Counted from the first letter of the stretch, positions 53,757-62,301 are shown. The stretch: DNA of 64,000 nucleotides from CAG-873 sp910578365 (GCA_951635545.1 OX620685.1:930001-994000); one strand, 5' to 3'. Notes: generated from the sequence alone by a model not told the origin. Translations and numbers: made by a program.

Positions 53757-53811
53757 TTCAAACGTTTGAACGTAGACCTTACTACCCAAAAGGGGCCGAC
53801 TTGCAAGAGTC
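53757..53811 (+). ncRNA. Structured leader RNA of RiPP module 1
   Basis: Elements in order: palindrome TTCAAACGTTTGAA (53757-53770), hairpin GTAG/CTAC (53772-53775, 53782-53785) with loop ACCTTA, loop bases CCTT (53777-53780) complementary to AAGG (53790-53793), then hairpin GACTT/GAGTC (53798-53802, 53807-53811) with a GCAA tetraloop. All elements recur in module 2 with compensatory changes. It lies 42 nt before the precursor ATG, in its 5' UTR. Confidence 0.6.
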
Positions 53812-53853
53812 CGCCGAGTTTACTAACCCTAATAAACCTCTAATTTCATCATT

Positions 53854-54138
53854 ATGAAAAAAGAAGAAAACAAACAGCTCGCAGTAATCCCTACTGCCGA
53901 GTTACTATCAGAAATGGAAAGCCTGGTGGTGTATGCGGGAAATGGTATTTCTGGTACCGCTGAAACCTATCAGTGTACATTTGAATGTAACATTATAGCT
54001 GGGTGCGGTACAAATAGTGCCGGAAACTGCTGCCCAAATAACGTATCTAATTGCGGAGAGAAATGTAGCCTCTGTGACATCAAAGTTAACACAACATGTT
54101 TGGGATCTGATCCTAAATACAAAATACCCTGTACATAA
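53854..54138 (+). CDS. Cysteine-rich RiPP precursor peptide
   Basis: A 94-residue peptide. An N-terminal leader of about 30 residues (MKKEENKQLAVIPTAELLSEM, then ESLVVYAG) is followed by a core with ten cysteines in 53 residues, rich in Asn, Gly, Ser and Thr. The leader is preserved in the decayed copy at 62302, which marks it as the recognised part. A radical SAM/SPASM enzyme follows after an attenuator-like hairpin. The likely product is a thioether- or disulfide-rich modified peptide. No double-glycine cleavage motif is clear; the AG/NG region near residues 28-31 and the GISG segment are candidates. Family membership is not assigned. Confidence 0.7.
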   Translation: MKKEENKQLAVIPTAELLSEMESLVVYAGNGISGTAETYQCTFECNIIAGCGTNSAGNCCPNNVSNCGEKCSLCDIKVNTTCLGSDPKYKIPCT

Positions 54139-54147
54139 AAAACTTAA

Positions 54148-54183
54148 AAAGAGCCGGTATACCGGTTATTCCGGCTCTTTATA
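54148..54183 (+). terminator. Attenuator-like terminator between precursor and maturase
   Basis: AAAGAGCCGG (54148-54157) pairs perfectly with CCGGCTCTTT (54171-54180), the T residues forming the 3' side. Partial termination here would give more precursor than maturase mRNA, as is common in RiPP operons. Confidence 0.8.
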
Positions 54184-54196
54184 AAAAGTAAAAAAC

Positions 54197-55486
54197 ATGA
54201 AAGCGAGCAAATATAATAACTCTTTCGTTGAGGGTGATAGCATTATCTATTTTAATAGTCTGACTGAATCCAGTTTCAGAACATCGAAGATTACAGCCGA
54301 TTCAATTAATGCAATTCTTGAAAACTCCGATTTTCAAGATAAAAAATTCGATACGTTTATTTCCAATATGAAGTCACAAGGCTTTATAATTGATGATGAG
54401 TGCGACGAGTCGGCCCTTCTGGAGAAAAAATATAACAGACTCAGAAATCCGGACATATATACATTTATGGTTCTGCCTACATATCAATGTAATCTTAGAT
54501 GTTGGTATTGTATACAAGAACATGCCGACTCGTGGCTAAGCGATGAATCGCTGGAGAAAATCAAGATACGTGTGAAAAAGCAAGTTTCACGCGATGAAAT
54601 CCGCCATATAAGATTTATGTGGTTCGGGGGAGAGCCTTTGCTTGCCTATGATACAGTTCTGACTTTTACCCAGTGGATAAAAGAACTTGCTCAGGCCAAC
54701 AATAAAACGTTCGACTGCTCTATAACTACGAACGGCACATTACTAAACGAAGAACGGATTGAACAGTTGAGAGAAGCGGGAGTAAACCACTACCAGATAA
54801 CGGTTGACGGCGACCGCGCCACACATAACTCCATAAAGGTGCTCGGCAAGCAATCGGCCTACGACACCACACTGCGCAATATCAGTCTGCTGAGTCGACA
54901 CACTACTTGTTCCTTACGATTCAATTATACAAAAGACAATCTCAAACCAGCAAGCATTATCAACGATTTGGACAAAGTGCTGCCTGAAAACCGGAAAAAT
55001 ATTCGCTTTACTTTACATAGAGTATGGCAGGAAGACAATGACACAATCCCTGACGAAAAGGTAATCGAGCTGATGAACAGAGCATTTGCCATAAATCTGC
55101 TACCAGTATTATCCGAACCGGGTCTATGCTATACCGATTTCAAGTACTTCGACTGCTTCTTTGCAAATGGCACAGTAGGAAAGTGCGATAATATCGATCC
55201 ATCGGAACTCAACTCGTTTATCGACAGCGAAGGCAACGTAAAATTCGGTGAGGAGGAAGCAAGCTTCACTCCGGTTATGGATGTTGAAGCCACAGAATGT
55301 AAGGAATGTAGCTACCTGCCAATCTGTTGGGGTCCATGTACGGCTAAGCGCCATCCAATGCTTAAAACTGCGAAAAAAATCATCTGCCAATTCAACGACA
55401 AGCAAAAGGACATGCATGAATCTATCCGACGAATCCATCTGAACAGGGAATATGTAAAAAAAGCCACGGAAAAGGGAATTTTATAA
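54197..55486 (+). CDS. Radical SAM/SPASM peptide maturase
   Basis: A 429-residue radical SAM enzyme. Residues 1-80 are an N-terminal region that could bind the leader peptide. The [4Fe-4S]-SAM motif is CNLRCWYC (Cys 98, 102, 105), followed by MWFGGEPLL and TTNGTLL typical of peptide-modifying members. The C-terminal SPASM region has the cysteine set CKEC, PICWGPC and IICQF for auxiliary clusters. SPASM enzymes of this type form thioether or C-C links in RiPPs. It lies 58 bp after the precursor gene and 39 bp before the barrel gene. The exact chemistry cannot be read from sequence. Confidence 0.92.
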   Translation: MKASKYNNSFVEGDSIIYFNSLTESSFRTSKITADSINAILENSDFQDKKFDTFISNMKSQGFIIDDECDESALLEKKYNRLRNPDIYTFMVLPTYQCNLRCWYCIQEHADSWLSDESLEKIKIRVKKQVSRDEIRHIRFMWFGGEPLLAYDTVLTFTQWIKELAQANNKTFDCSITTNGTLLNEERIEQLREAGVNHYQITVDGDRATHNSIKVLGKQSAYDTTLRNISLLSRHTTCSLRFNYTKDNLKPASIINDLDKVLPENRKNIRFTLHRVWQEDNDTIPDEKVIELMNRAFAINLLPVLSEPGLCYTDFKYFDCFFANGTVGKCDNIDPSELNSFIDSEGNVKFGEEEASFTPVMDVEATECKECSYLPICWGPCTAKRHPMLKTAKKIICQFNDKQKDMHESIRRIHLNREYVKKATEKGIL

Positions 55487-55525
55487 TATATGATTCCTAT
55501 ATTTGCAAATAAATGCCCTAAAATT

Positions 55526-57820
55526 ATGAAAGCACTTTTTGTTTTTACACTTTTACTGCTTTCGGCTCTGACTTCTTTCGCCCGAAATATCACGGGCCTT
55601 GTCTATTCCGACAGTACCATGACCGTTGTTGCCGATGCCGTGTGCAAACTGCATGAGGGTGATACCGAGATTTCACGCGCCACTACAGGAGAAAACGGCA
55701 TATTCATTTTCCGTACCGGCAACAAAGAGGCGCTGACTCTGGAAATAGACAAAGACGGTTTCAGCGGCACTGTTATCCTTATCGATGCCGGGAACAAGGA
55801 CATCGATCTGGGCCAGATTGCACTCAGCGAAGCCTCCACTTTGGCCGAACTGAAGGTGGAAGCCACCGATGTCATACAGTCGAAAGGGCGCACCATAATT
55901 TATCCCTCGCAGGCCGACCTGAAAGCCTCGTCGACCACTCTGAGCCTGCTGCAGAAACTGCCGTTGGCCGGTCTGTTCGCCGACCCGGTGAACCGCACTC
56001 TGTCGGTACGCGGCGGCACACCCATGATTCTGATAAACGGCATCCCGGCCACGATGAGCGATGTGAACTCACTGAAACCAGGCGACATAGCCAAGATTGA
56101 ATACTCATATATCACACCGGCACGCTATGCCGACAAAGGCAACAGCGGCTTTCTGGCCATCACCCTTAAAGAACGTCAGGATGGCGGCCAGATATATCTG
56201 TGGGCACGCAGTGCCGTGAACGCGGCCTTTGTCGACGGTAATCTGCGCGCCTCGTACCATCAGGGACCATCTCAGTTCACCCTGCAGTATAACCCATCAT
56301 GGCGCAACAATCTGAAAGCCTACGACAATATATCGCAGAAATATATAGGCGATGATTTCAAGGTCGACATAGAGCAGCACGACCATAATCCTTTCAATTA
56401 CCATAATCACCGACTCAGTCTTAAATATGATTTTGCGCCAACTGACCGCACTATATTTTCTGCCAGATTTTCTGCCACTCCTTCGAGTAATAAATTCCGC
56501 ATAATCGGCTCTATGCACGATTCGGAACTGGGTGACTACGATGTGAAAAATATCAGTACTTCGAAAGACTTCACACCATCGCTCGACCTGTTCGTACGCC
56601 ACGATTTCAACGAAAAGAACTCGCTGGAGGCTCAGGTGGTGGGCACGCTGAGTTCGGCAGACTATCGGCGCGACAACAGCTATCTGGGAACCGACGACGG
56701 CGACCTGCAGTATATCAACAACATCAACAACCGGCGCCGCTCACTTATCAGCGAGGTAAGCTACGTACACAACTTCGACCAAAGCATGAGCCTGTCGGGT
56801 GGTGTGCAGAATACGCTGTCGCACAACACCAACGAGTATCTGCTGTCAGATTTTAAACCCGTACTGACCGAAAACAACAATTATATCTATGCCCGTCTGG
56901 CCAAGCAGTTCAGCAAGGTATTTCTGTCGGCATCGACCGGAGCAAAAATGTTCTGGGCCCGCAACGACCAACTGCACCGCCATTATATCCGTAATCTGTC
57001 GTCGGTAACCGCGGCATGGTATATAAGTCAGAAATGGGCTGTACAGGGTATGTTTACATACACACCGACAATACCTTCATTGGGTGCCCTCACTGACTAT
57101 ATGCAGCAGACGTCGCCCTACTTGTGGAACAATGGCAATCCAAACCTCAAAGTGGCTGAAAACTTTACATACTCACTTGCCGCACAATATGTGCATCGCA
57201 AATTTTCAGCAGTACTGATATCCGACATATCAGACGTAAAAAACAGCACGTTTTCAGATATCACCTATTTGGGCGATGGTAAGTTTCTGTCGCAGACCGT
57301 GAATGCAAAACGCCATTTTGCCTGGAAAAACAGTTTACAGCTGAGTCTTACCAACATCCACGGATTTGGTGCAAATGTACAATTGGCACTTTCGCGTTAT
57401 GAAAGCGAAATAGGCCAATGGGACTACCATCTGACATCATTTGAGGCAACCATGAATCTATGGTGGAACAAAGGCCCGTGGACAGTGTCGTATTATCGCA
57501 AATTCCCGGGAAAGTACCTTTACGGCTATATGGTAAGCAAAGGCGAGAACGCCGATATGCTACAAGTGGAATACCGCCCAAACAAACATTGGAATCTTGG
57601 AATCGCCTGGTGGTATATGTTCGATAATAAAGGCGCCAGATATCCGTCGTGGAGCAACTCGCCCGTAAACCCGTCGGTCATAGAACGAAATATAAAAGAC
57701 TGTTGCAACATGGTTACACTCAGCGCAACCTATACTACCGACTTCGGCGCCCTGTTCAAACGCAACACCCGCCGCAGCCTCAACAACAGCGACTACAACA
57801 ACGCCGTGCTTAAGAACTAA
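55526..57820 (+). CDS. Outer-membrane beta-barrel protein with plug (RiPP module)
   Basis: A 764-residue protein. ATG 55526 was chosen because the signal peptide MKALFVFTLLLLSALTSFA starts there. Domains: carboxypeptidase-like regulatory domain (~20-95, ITGLVYSDSTMTVVADAVC), plug-like domain (~120-215, SLLQKLPLAGLF, ILINGIPATMSDVNSLKPGDI), then an aromatic-rich barrel (OMP_b-brl_3-like) to the C-terminus. No clear TonB box is seen. A close paralogue starts at 62493. In this operon it may export the peptide, take it up, or serve as its receptor. Confidence 0.8.
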   Translation: MKALFVFTLLLLSALTSFARNITGLVYSDSTMTVVADAVCKLHEGDTEISRATTGENGIFIFRTGNKEALTLEIDKDGFSGTVILIDAGNKDIDLGQIALSEASTLAELKVEATDVIQSKGRTIIYPSQADLKASSTTLSLLQKLPLAGLFADPVNRTLSVRGGTPMILINGIPATMSDVNSLKPGDIAKIEYSYITPARYADKGNSGFLAITLKERQDGGQIYLWARSAVNAAFVDGNLRASYHQGPSQFTLQYNPSWRNNLKAYDNISQKYIGDDFKVDIEQHDHNPFNYHNHRLSLKYDFAPTDRTIFSARFSATPSSNKFRIIGSMHDSELGDYDVKNISTSKDFTPSLDLFVRHDFNEKNSLEAQVVGTLSSADYRRDNSYLGTDDGDLQYINNINNRRRSLISEVSYVHNFDQSMSLSGGVQNTLSHNTNEYLLSDFKPVLTENNNYIYARLAKQFSKVFLSASTGAKMFWARNDQLHRHYIRNLSSVTAAWYISQKWAVQGMFTYTPTIPSLGALTDYMQQTSPYLWNNGNPNLKVAENFTYSLAAQYVHRKFSAVLISDISDVKNSTFSDITYLGDGKFLSQTVNAKRHFAWKNSLQLSLTNIHGFGANVQLALSRYESEIGQWDYHLTSFEATMNLWWNKGPWTVSYYRKFPGKYLYGYMVSKGENADMLQVEYRPNKHWNLGIAWWYMFDNKGARYPSWSNSPVNPSVIERNIKDCCNMVTLSATYTTDFGALFKRNTRRSLNNSDYNNAVLKN

Positions 57821-57850
57821 CGGCCGGCGGAGCCGCCAAAACGCAATAGC

Positions 57851-57896
57851 TCGACCGGAGATCCGGACAATTGTAACGTTCCGCTTCTCCGGTCGA
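57851..57896 (+). terminator. Hairpin after the barrel gene
   Basis: TCGACCGGAG (57851-57860) pairs perfectly with CTCCGGTCGA (57887-57896) around a 26-nt loop. There is no T-run. Confidence 0.45.
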
Positions 57897-57992
57897 AAGC
57901 CCTAAAAACTTTAAACAAAGCCGATAAGCCGTACGACGGCGTCGGTTATGATAGCTGCTGGCATTTCGGTTCATTGCCTCTGCTCTCGCCAA

Positions 57993-58024
57993 TTTGGTTT
58001 TGTGCCGGGAATTATATAATTTTG
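57993..58024 (+). promoter_or_regulatory. Promoter of the TPR-HTH regulator gene
   Basis: TTTG (57993-57996), a 20-bp spacer, then TAATTTTG (58017-58024). The box ends 5 bp before the GTG at 58030, implying a leaderless or nearly leaderless mRNA. Confidence 0.6.
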
Positions 58025-58029
58025 TCCCG

Positions 58030-59751
58030 GTGAAAACACTTATTGGCATATTGATTGTATTGTGCGCCATGCTCACTGCCTGCGGCGATGGAGCGCGGCT
58101 ACGTATGGACGCTGTCGATTCGATTATCGAATTACAGCCCGACTCGGCCCTTGTCTTGTTACAAAGTATTGAATCTTCGGAGCTTACAAGCAGCGGACTG
58201 CAAGCCCGCCACGCACTGCTCACCACCCAGGCACGCGTGAAAACCGACCGTCTGACCACGGCAGATACCGCCGCCCTACCTCTGCTCGACTTCTACCGCG
58301 ACAACGGCAATGACTTCGACCGCATGAGGGCAGCGTTCTATAAAGCTGTAATTTATTCAACTCAGAACAACTACCGGAAACAGATTTTCAACCTATGCGA
58401 GGCAAAAACATTAGCCGAAAAGTTGAATAATAATTATTGGCTTGCAAAAATATTCGAGCTTGAGGCCGATATTTTCCAAAACAACTTTAATTATAAAGAT
58501 GCGGTAGAGCTACGTAGGTCTGCTATTGAAAACTATAGAAAAGCAGAAAAGCAAAGAAACGTGGATTTCGCATATATGGATCTTGCATACTCGCTACATT
58601 CCGTCAATCAAAACGATACTGCCTTCTATATTATTGACCGTATGATTAATAAGGCCTATAATGCGAGCGACACCGTCATGGAATTCTATGGGCTTACTAT
58701 AAAATCTCACATGTGTATTAACACCGGAAAGTACAACGAGGCTGATTCAATACGCAGGCGCCAGTATTCATTGAAAGGCGACTCGCTTCCGGCCTGCTTC
58801 GATGATTTATATCTCGACTCTTTTATCGAACTATTCTGTAAAGGTGATATGAACGGTCGACTTCTGGTTGAAGTCAGAAATTCTCTTAGCAGTAAAGTTG
58901 ACTCGGCGCGATATTACTATCTGCTTACGAACCTATACTTCAAGCGTGGCGATTTTGACAGAAGCCGTTCGGCTGTAGACAGTCTGCTGACAGTGAACGC
59001 AGCCGTAGTTAACGAGGTGTTGCACCAATCGGTTGTATCAGAGCAATTGAATTATTCGAATCTACTAATATCTGAAGCTCGAAATAAAAACAAACTGTTA
59101 ATGATAATCATAGTATTTGCTATTATTATTACTATTTCAACGATTCTATACTTGCATCATTTGAAAGCTATACGCATTAAGAAGGATAATTTAATTTCAA
59201 TAATATCCGGCAAGTTAGCAGAGCATGAGGCAAATATTAAGAAACAACAGCTTAAATACGATTTACTATTCGGCCAATTAAAACAAGAAACAGAAAATTC
59301 TGATAGCGGAATGGACAATGCCGCTTCTACTGATGGGGCTGACTACACCCGCATTTTTGAACTTTACAGTAATCAATGGGGGGCGATAAGCAATATATGT
59401 ACAACATATCTCAATACGACAGACAAGACCGAGAAAAATAGTGGTTACAAAAAAGTAACAAGATTACTTGCCGAGTTAGGCGCTGCTAAAAATCTTGATG
59501 AACTTGTTGGAGGAATAAATAGAGCCCACGCTTACATCCTTGATGATATCCGTAGCATTGACAAATCAATTTCGGCGAATGATATCTATATGTTCGCTCT
59601 TACAAGTACAGGGGCGAGTATTCGAATTATTTCAATAATTCTTAACAGCAATCAATCTACCCTTTATAATCGCCGGGACCGCATAGTCGCAAAAATCAAA
59701 GATTCTACCCTGACATCAAAAGAAAAAATATTGTCTTTCTTGGAAATATAG
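58030..59751 (+). CDS. Membrane TPR-HTH transcription regulator
   Basis: A 573-residue protein starting at GTG 58030, which gives a lipoprotein-like signal (VKTLIGILIVLCAMLTACGDG). The periplasmic part (20-350) is TPR-like helical repeats. A transmembrane helix is at about 356-378 (LLMIIIVFAIIITISTILYL), then a coiled coil. The C-terminal cytosolic part ends with a LuxR-like HTH (SIRIISIILNSNQSTLYNRRDRIVAKI). This is the layout of Bacteroidales one-component membrane regulators that sense envelope signals. Its position right after the RiPP barrel gene suggests control of that locus. Base composition is more AT-rich than the flanking housekeeping genes. Confidence 0.75.
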   Translation: MKTLIGILIVLCAMLTACGDGARLRMDAVDSIIELQPDSALVLLQSIESSELTSSGLQARHALLTTQARVKTDRLTTADTAALPLLDFYRDNGNDFDRMRAAFYKAVIYSTQNNYRKQIFNLCEAKTLAEKLNNNYWLAKIFELEADIFQNNFNYKDAVELRRSAIENYRKAEKQRNVDFAYMDLAYSLHSVNQNDTAFYIIDRMINKAYNASDTVMEFYGLTIKSHMCINTGKYNEADSIRRRQYSLKGDSLPACFDDLYLDSFIELFCKGDMNGRLLVEVRNSLSSKVDSARYYYLLTNLYFKRGDFDRSRSAVDSLLTVNAAVVNEVLHQSVVSEQLNYSNLLISEARNKNKLLMIIIVFAIIITISTILYLHHLKAIRIKKDNLISIISGKLAEHEANIKKQQLKYDLLFGQLKQETENSDSGMDNAASTDGADYTRIFELYSNQWGAISNICTTYLNTTDKTEKNSGYKKVTRLLAELGAAKNLDELVGGINRAHAYILDDIRSIDKSISANDIYMFALTSTGASIRIISIILNSNQSTLYNRRDRIVAKIKDSTLTSKEKILSFLEI

Positions 59752-59948
59752 CTTGTCGATAAAATCAGGTTATTTTACAACCATTCGTATAACTGACTAA
59801 TATACACCGGTATATCCCAACCTTTTTTGTTCGAAATTTTCCATTGGAAAATTTATGCAAAATTATCGCTCATAATCCATTGTTGTTCAATGCATTGTGA
59901 GCATAGTTAGAATATTTTGATTTTTGTTGTAAAATCAAAATAATCACC
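59752..59948 (+). promoter_or_regulatory. Regulatory gap with two dyads before module 2
   Basis: It holds an imperfect 15-bp dyad (GCTCATAATCCATTG / CAATGCATTGTGAGC, 59867-59901). It also holds a perfect 12-bp dyad TATTTTGATTTT (59913-59924) / AAAATCAAAATA (59931-59942) just upstream of the module 2 promoter. The second is a good operator or upstream-terminator candidate. No ORF is present. Confidence 0.5.
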
Positions 59949-59956
59949 ATAAATTT
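59949..59956 (+). promoter_or_regulatory. Promoter (-7 box) of RiPP module 2
   Basis: TAAATTTG, 26 bp upstream of the ATG at 59983 of the disrupted secreted-protein gene. Confidence 0.55.
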
Positions 59957-60000
59957 GCGGCAACCCATAAAAGTTACTGCAAATGAACTTCATTAAATTA

Positions 60001-60220
60001 TATTGCTGTCCGGTAAAAAACGACAAAATCATATATTCTCTACAAATATAATAAGTTACACCTGTTTTACGAAAAAGGGCTTGTCATTTGAGGCGATGTG
60101 AAATTGGTAGCATTAAGCATCAAAAAGCCCTTAAAAGACATCTATACGAGTCTGTTTCATGCTGTATGAGATAAAAATAGTCCATTTCCTATCATGTCAA
60201 AGTTTTACCGGACAGCAATA
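60001..60220. mobile_element. 220-bp MITE with 18-bp terminal repeats
   Basis: Perfect inverted repeats TATTGCTGTCCGGTAAAA (60001-60018) and its complement (60203-60220). A 9-bp duplication ATTAAATTA flanks it (59992-60000 and 60221-60229). The interior has no ORF. The parent element is not in this window. Confidence 0.85.
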
Positions 60221-60230
60221 ATTAAATTAT

Positions 60231-61814
60231 TTAAGTTTCGCAAGTTCAACTTGCTGATTTCAGATTGTAAAATTTGGCGATATGAGCCAGTTCGTCAGAG
60301 TGATTGATCACAGCATCATAGACTTCTTCGTCCAGCAGGCCGAAGACTCTCGCTATTGCCGAGACAATCTCCTGAAGGATTCCCCATATCTGTTGTGCAA
60401 CGGAGAGTTGGACTGTCTCTTTGGAAATATCCCGAAAGAGACCGCCGATAGTTTCGTAATCGCTGAAGCGTTTTGCGATGGAAAGGATATTATATTGCAG
60501 ACAACACAATGTGGCAGCGGCAATCTGAGAGGCAAAGCAGGTGCTCTGGCACTTGCCGAATCCCAGGTTGGTCTTGCAATCCTTGAATACCACTTCAAGA
60601 GCCCAGCGTCTGGAATATATCCGCCAGGCCTTGAAGAAATCCATTGCGGTATCGGTTGTAAGCAATCCGTTCCATTTGCCGTGTTGGGTCCGGCGTACAA
60701 GGAATATCCTTACAGGGACACCTCCGAACGTGGCATCAAACATGATATAGTAGCATTTGAGCTTGCGGCTGTACTTCTGCAATTTGAGTTTTTTACCGAG
60801 TTTCACAAGTGCTGGAGCAGAAAGGTCTCCGTGTTTGGTATGGTATTTTGTCTTACCGTTCTCTCCGACCTTTATCATGCCAAGCCAATGGCATTTGATA
60901 TGGCGGCTATGGATGAACTGGACAATCTCCTTGTTGGTAAACCAACTGTCTGCCAACACGTAGCTGAACCTTATGCCTCGACGGATGGCCCGCTTTATCA
61001 TCTGCTTTGCAAGCTCAATCTTGGACATGTCATATTCCTGCTCACGCTTGCGAAGCGCCTCGCTGTCATGTTCCGTGATACGACGCCGTTTGAGTTCCCT
61101 GGCGCTCATGCCGTAGTTCCCTTTCTTTCCTTCCTCTCCGACGATGGCGAGGTCGAGAAGCATTTGCGACACTCCGTCGGTGACAGCCATACAGAGACAC
61201 TTAAATCCGAGCACCGCTTTGTGAGCCAGATGGGAATGGACACGCCCGATTTTTTCAATAGTCCGGCCTGTCTTCTCATGGTCGGTATCGTCAAGAATCA
61301 GACACACCTCATCGGCTTTATGGTCAGAACGGAGATGTATTCGGTTCCACAGCTGTACCGATATATGCCAGAGAGTCTTTCTCCAGTCTATATCGGGATT
61401 TTCCATAAAGCGGTAGAAAACATCCTTTCTGGCCTTAATCAACGAATCAAGTGTACCGTACTTCTGATTGCGGTATGCGTTTCTAATGCCGAAACATGGG
61501 AAAAGAAGAAGACATTGGAATACAGTCAGCAACCGGTAAACACAGTTACGCTTGCTTGTTACTGCAAGCGTGTCGCGCTCGGTCATCTTGACCTGCCCAA
61601 GTATAGAACTTATGTTCTGCATGGCTGCTGTCATATCGGAATTTTTGAAAAAGTCTTTGATATCCGAGAGAAAAGGAGTAATTTTGTGTATCGACATGGC
61701 TTTGAGTTAGTTTTTTGGTGGTACTTAAAATTACTCATTTTCTTGCAATTAGGCAAGAATCCATGTCGTTTTTTTATGCCTCTGTCTCAGGAAATCATTA
61801 CTTGCGAAACTTAA
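60231..61814 (-). mobile_element. IS4-family insertion sequence, 1584 bp
   Basis: Terminal repeats TTAAGTTTCGCAAGT (60231-60245) and its complement (61800-61814). A 10-bp duplication ATTAAATTAT flanks them (60221-60230 and 61815-61824). One transposase is on the minus strand. The target is the same ATTAAATTA already used by the adjacent MITE. Confidence 0.92.
60246..61697 (-). CDS. IS4 family transposase
   Basis: A 483-residue DDE transposase. Key blocks: DEVCLILDDTDHEKTGR (first Asp), FSYVLADSWFTNKEIV (second Asp), and RIYSRRWALEVVFKDCKTNLGF with the IS4 Y-R-E-K signature (Tyr, Arg, Glu, Lys correctly spaced). The N-terminal helical DNA-binding region and C-terminus are complete. A long plus-strand ORF over the same bases is a shadow. 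It is probably active, with intact ends and clean target duplication. Confidence 0.92.
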   Translation of the reverse strand: MSIHKITPFLSDIKDFFKNSDMTAAMQNISSILGQVKMTERDTLAVTSKRNCVYRLLTVFQCLLLFPCFGIRNAYRNQKYGTLDSLIKARKDVFYRFMENPDIDWRKTLWHISVQLWNRIHLRSDHKADEVCLILDDTDHEKTGRTIEKIGRVHSHLAHKAVLGFKCLCMAVTDGVSQMLLDLAIVGEEGKKGNYGMSARELKRRRITEHDSEALRKREQEYDMSKIELAKQMIKRAIRRGIRFSYVLADSWFTNKEIVQFIHSRHIKCHWLGMIKVGENGKTKYHTKHGDLSAPALVKLGKKLKLQKYSRKLKCYYIMFDATFGGVPVRIFLVRRTQHGKWNGLLTTDTAMDFFKAWRIYSRRWALEVVFKDCKTNLGFGKCQSTCFASQIAAATLCCLQYNILSIAKRFSDYETIGGLFRDISKETVQLSVAQQIWGILQEIVSAIARVFGLLDEEVYDAVINHSDELAHIAKFYNLKSAS

Positions 61815-62202
61815 ATTAAATTATTATCATTAAGTGCTATGCTTCTCTATTGCGGAACTGTTGATATGTCGGCCGACACCACCGGCGGTACTTCCGGCAA
61901 TCTGGGAAGCGGAAGTGAATTTAAACCACTGCCCAAACCTCCCGGCCGACCTAAAGCTCCGTCCGCGCAGGTAGTGATGGCCTCCTATGAAGACGGCTAT
62001 GTGTATCTGAACTTCAAATACAGCGAGGGACCGGCAGTGCTGTATGTATTCGACTTCGACGGTACAACACTGCGTTCGCAGCACATGTTCAGCACCGACA
62101 GCGAGGCCGCCGTATATATCGGCAACGTAAGCGAGGCTTACCTGCTGGTGGAAACCTCAAACGGCCACGAATACGAAGGCTGGATTTACTAAACAGAAAC
62201 AG

Positions 62203-62258
62203 CAAGTACTTGACAGCAGACCCCACTGCTCTATCAAAGGGGGTGACTCGTAAGAGTC
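62203..62258 (+). ncRNA. Structured leader RNA of RiPP module 2
   Basis: Palindrome CAAGTACTTG (62203-62212). Hairpin AGCAG (62215-62219) / CTGCT (62226-62230) with loop ACCCCA. Loop CCCC (62221-62224) is complementary to GGGG (62239-62243). The last hairpin is GACTC (62245-62249) / GAGTC (62254-62258) with a GTAA tetraloop. It corresponds element by element to the leader at 53757-53811. Confidence 0.6.
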
Positions 62259-62301
62259 CGCTGAGATAAATAATTCAATCAAAACCTCTAATTTCATAAA
62301 C

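Larger units (their letters stand above)
59983..62192 (+). pseudogene. Secreted DUF3244-like protein gene, disrupted by a MITE and an IS4 element
   Basis: ATG 59983 begins MNFIKL. After removal of the 220-bp MITE, the 1584-bp IS4 element and the duplicated target bases, the frame continues at 61824 as LSLSAMLLYCGTVDMSAD. It runs to the stop at 62192: 128 residues with a signal peptide, a Pro/Gly-rich linker (PLPKPPGRPKAPS) and a beta-sandwich-like domain ending NGHEYEGWIY. Size and domain resemble small secreted DUF3244 proteins, a weak match. An ATG at 61839 could start a form without a proper signal peptide. Module 1 keeps only the last codons of its copy. Confidence 0.75.

Noticed and set aside
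53757..53811. Assignment of the leader RNA to a known riboswitch class (preQ1-I, SAM-II) or ribozyme
   Set aside because: The small pseudoknot-like layout is reminiscent of these, but none of their conserved core sequences could be matched.
60282..61814. 510-codon plus-strand ORF
   Set aside because: It is the antisense shadow of the IS4 transposase on the minus strand, which carries the DDE and YREK motifs. The plus-strand translation has no recognisable domain.
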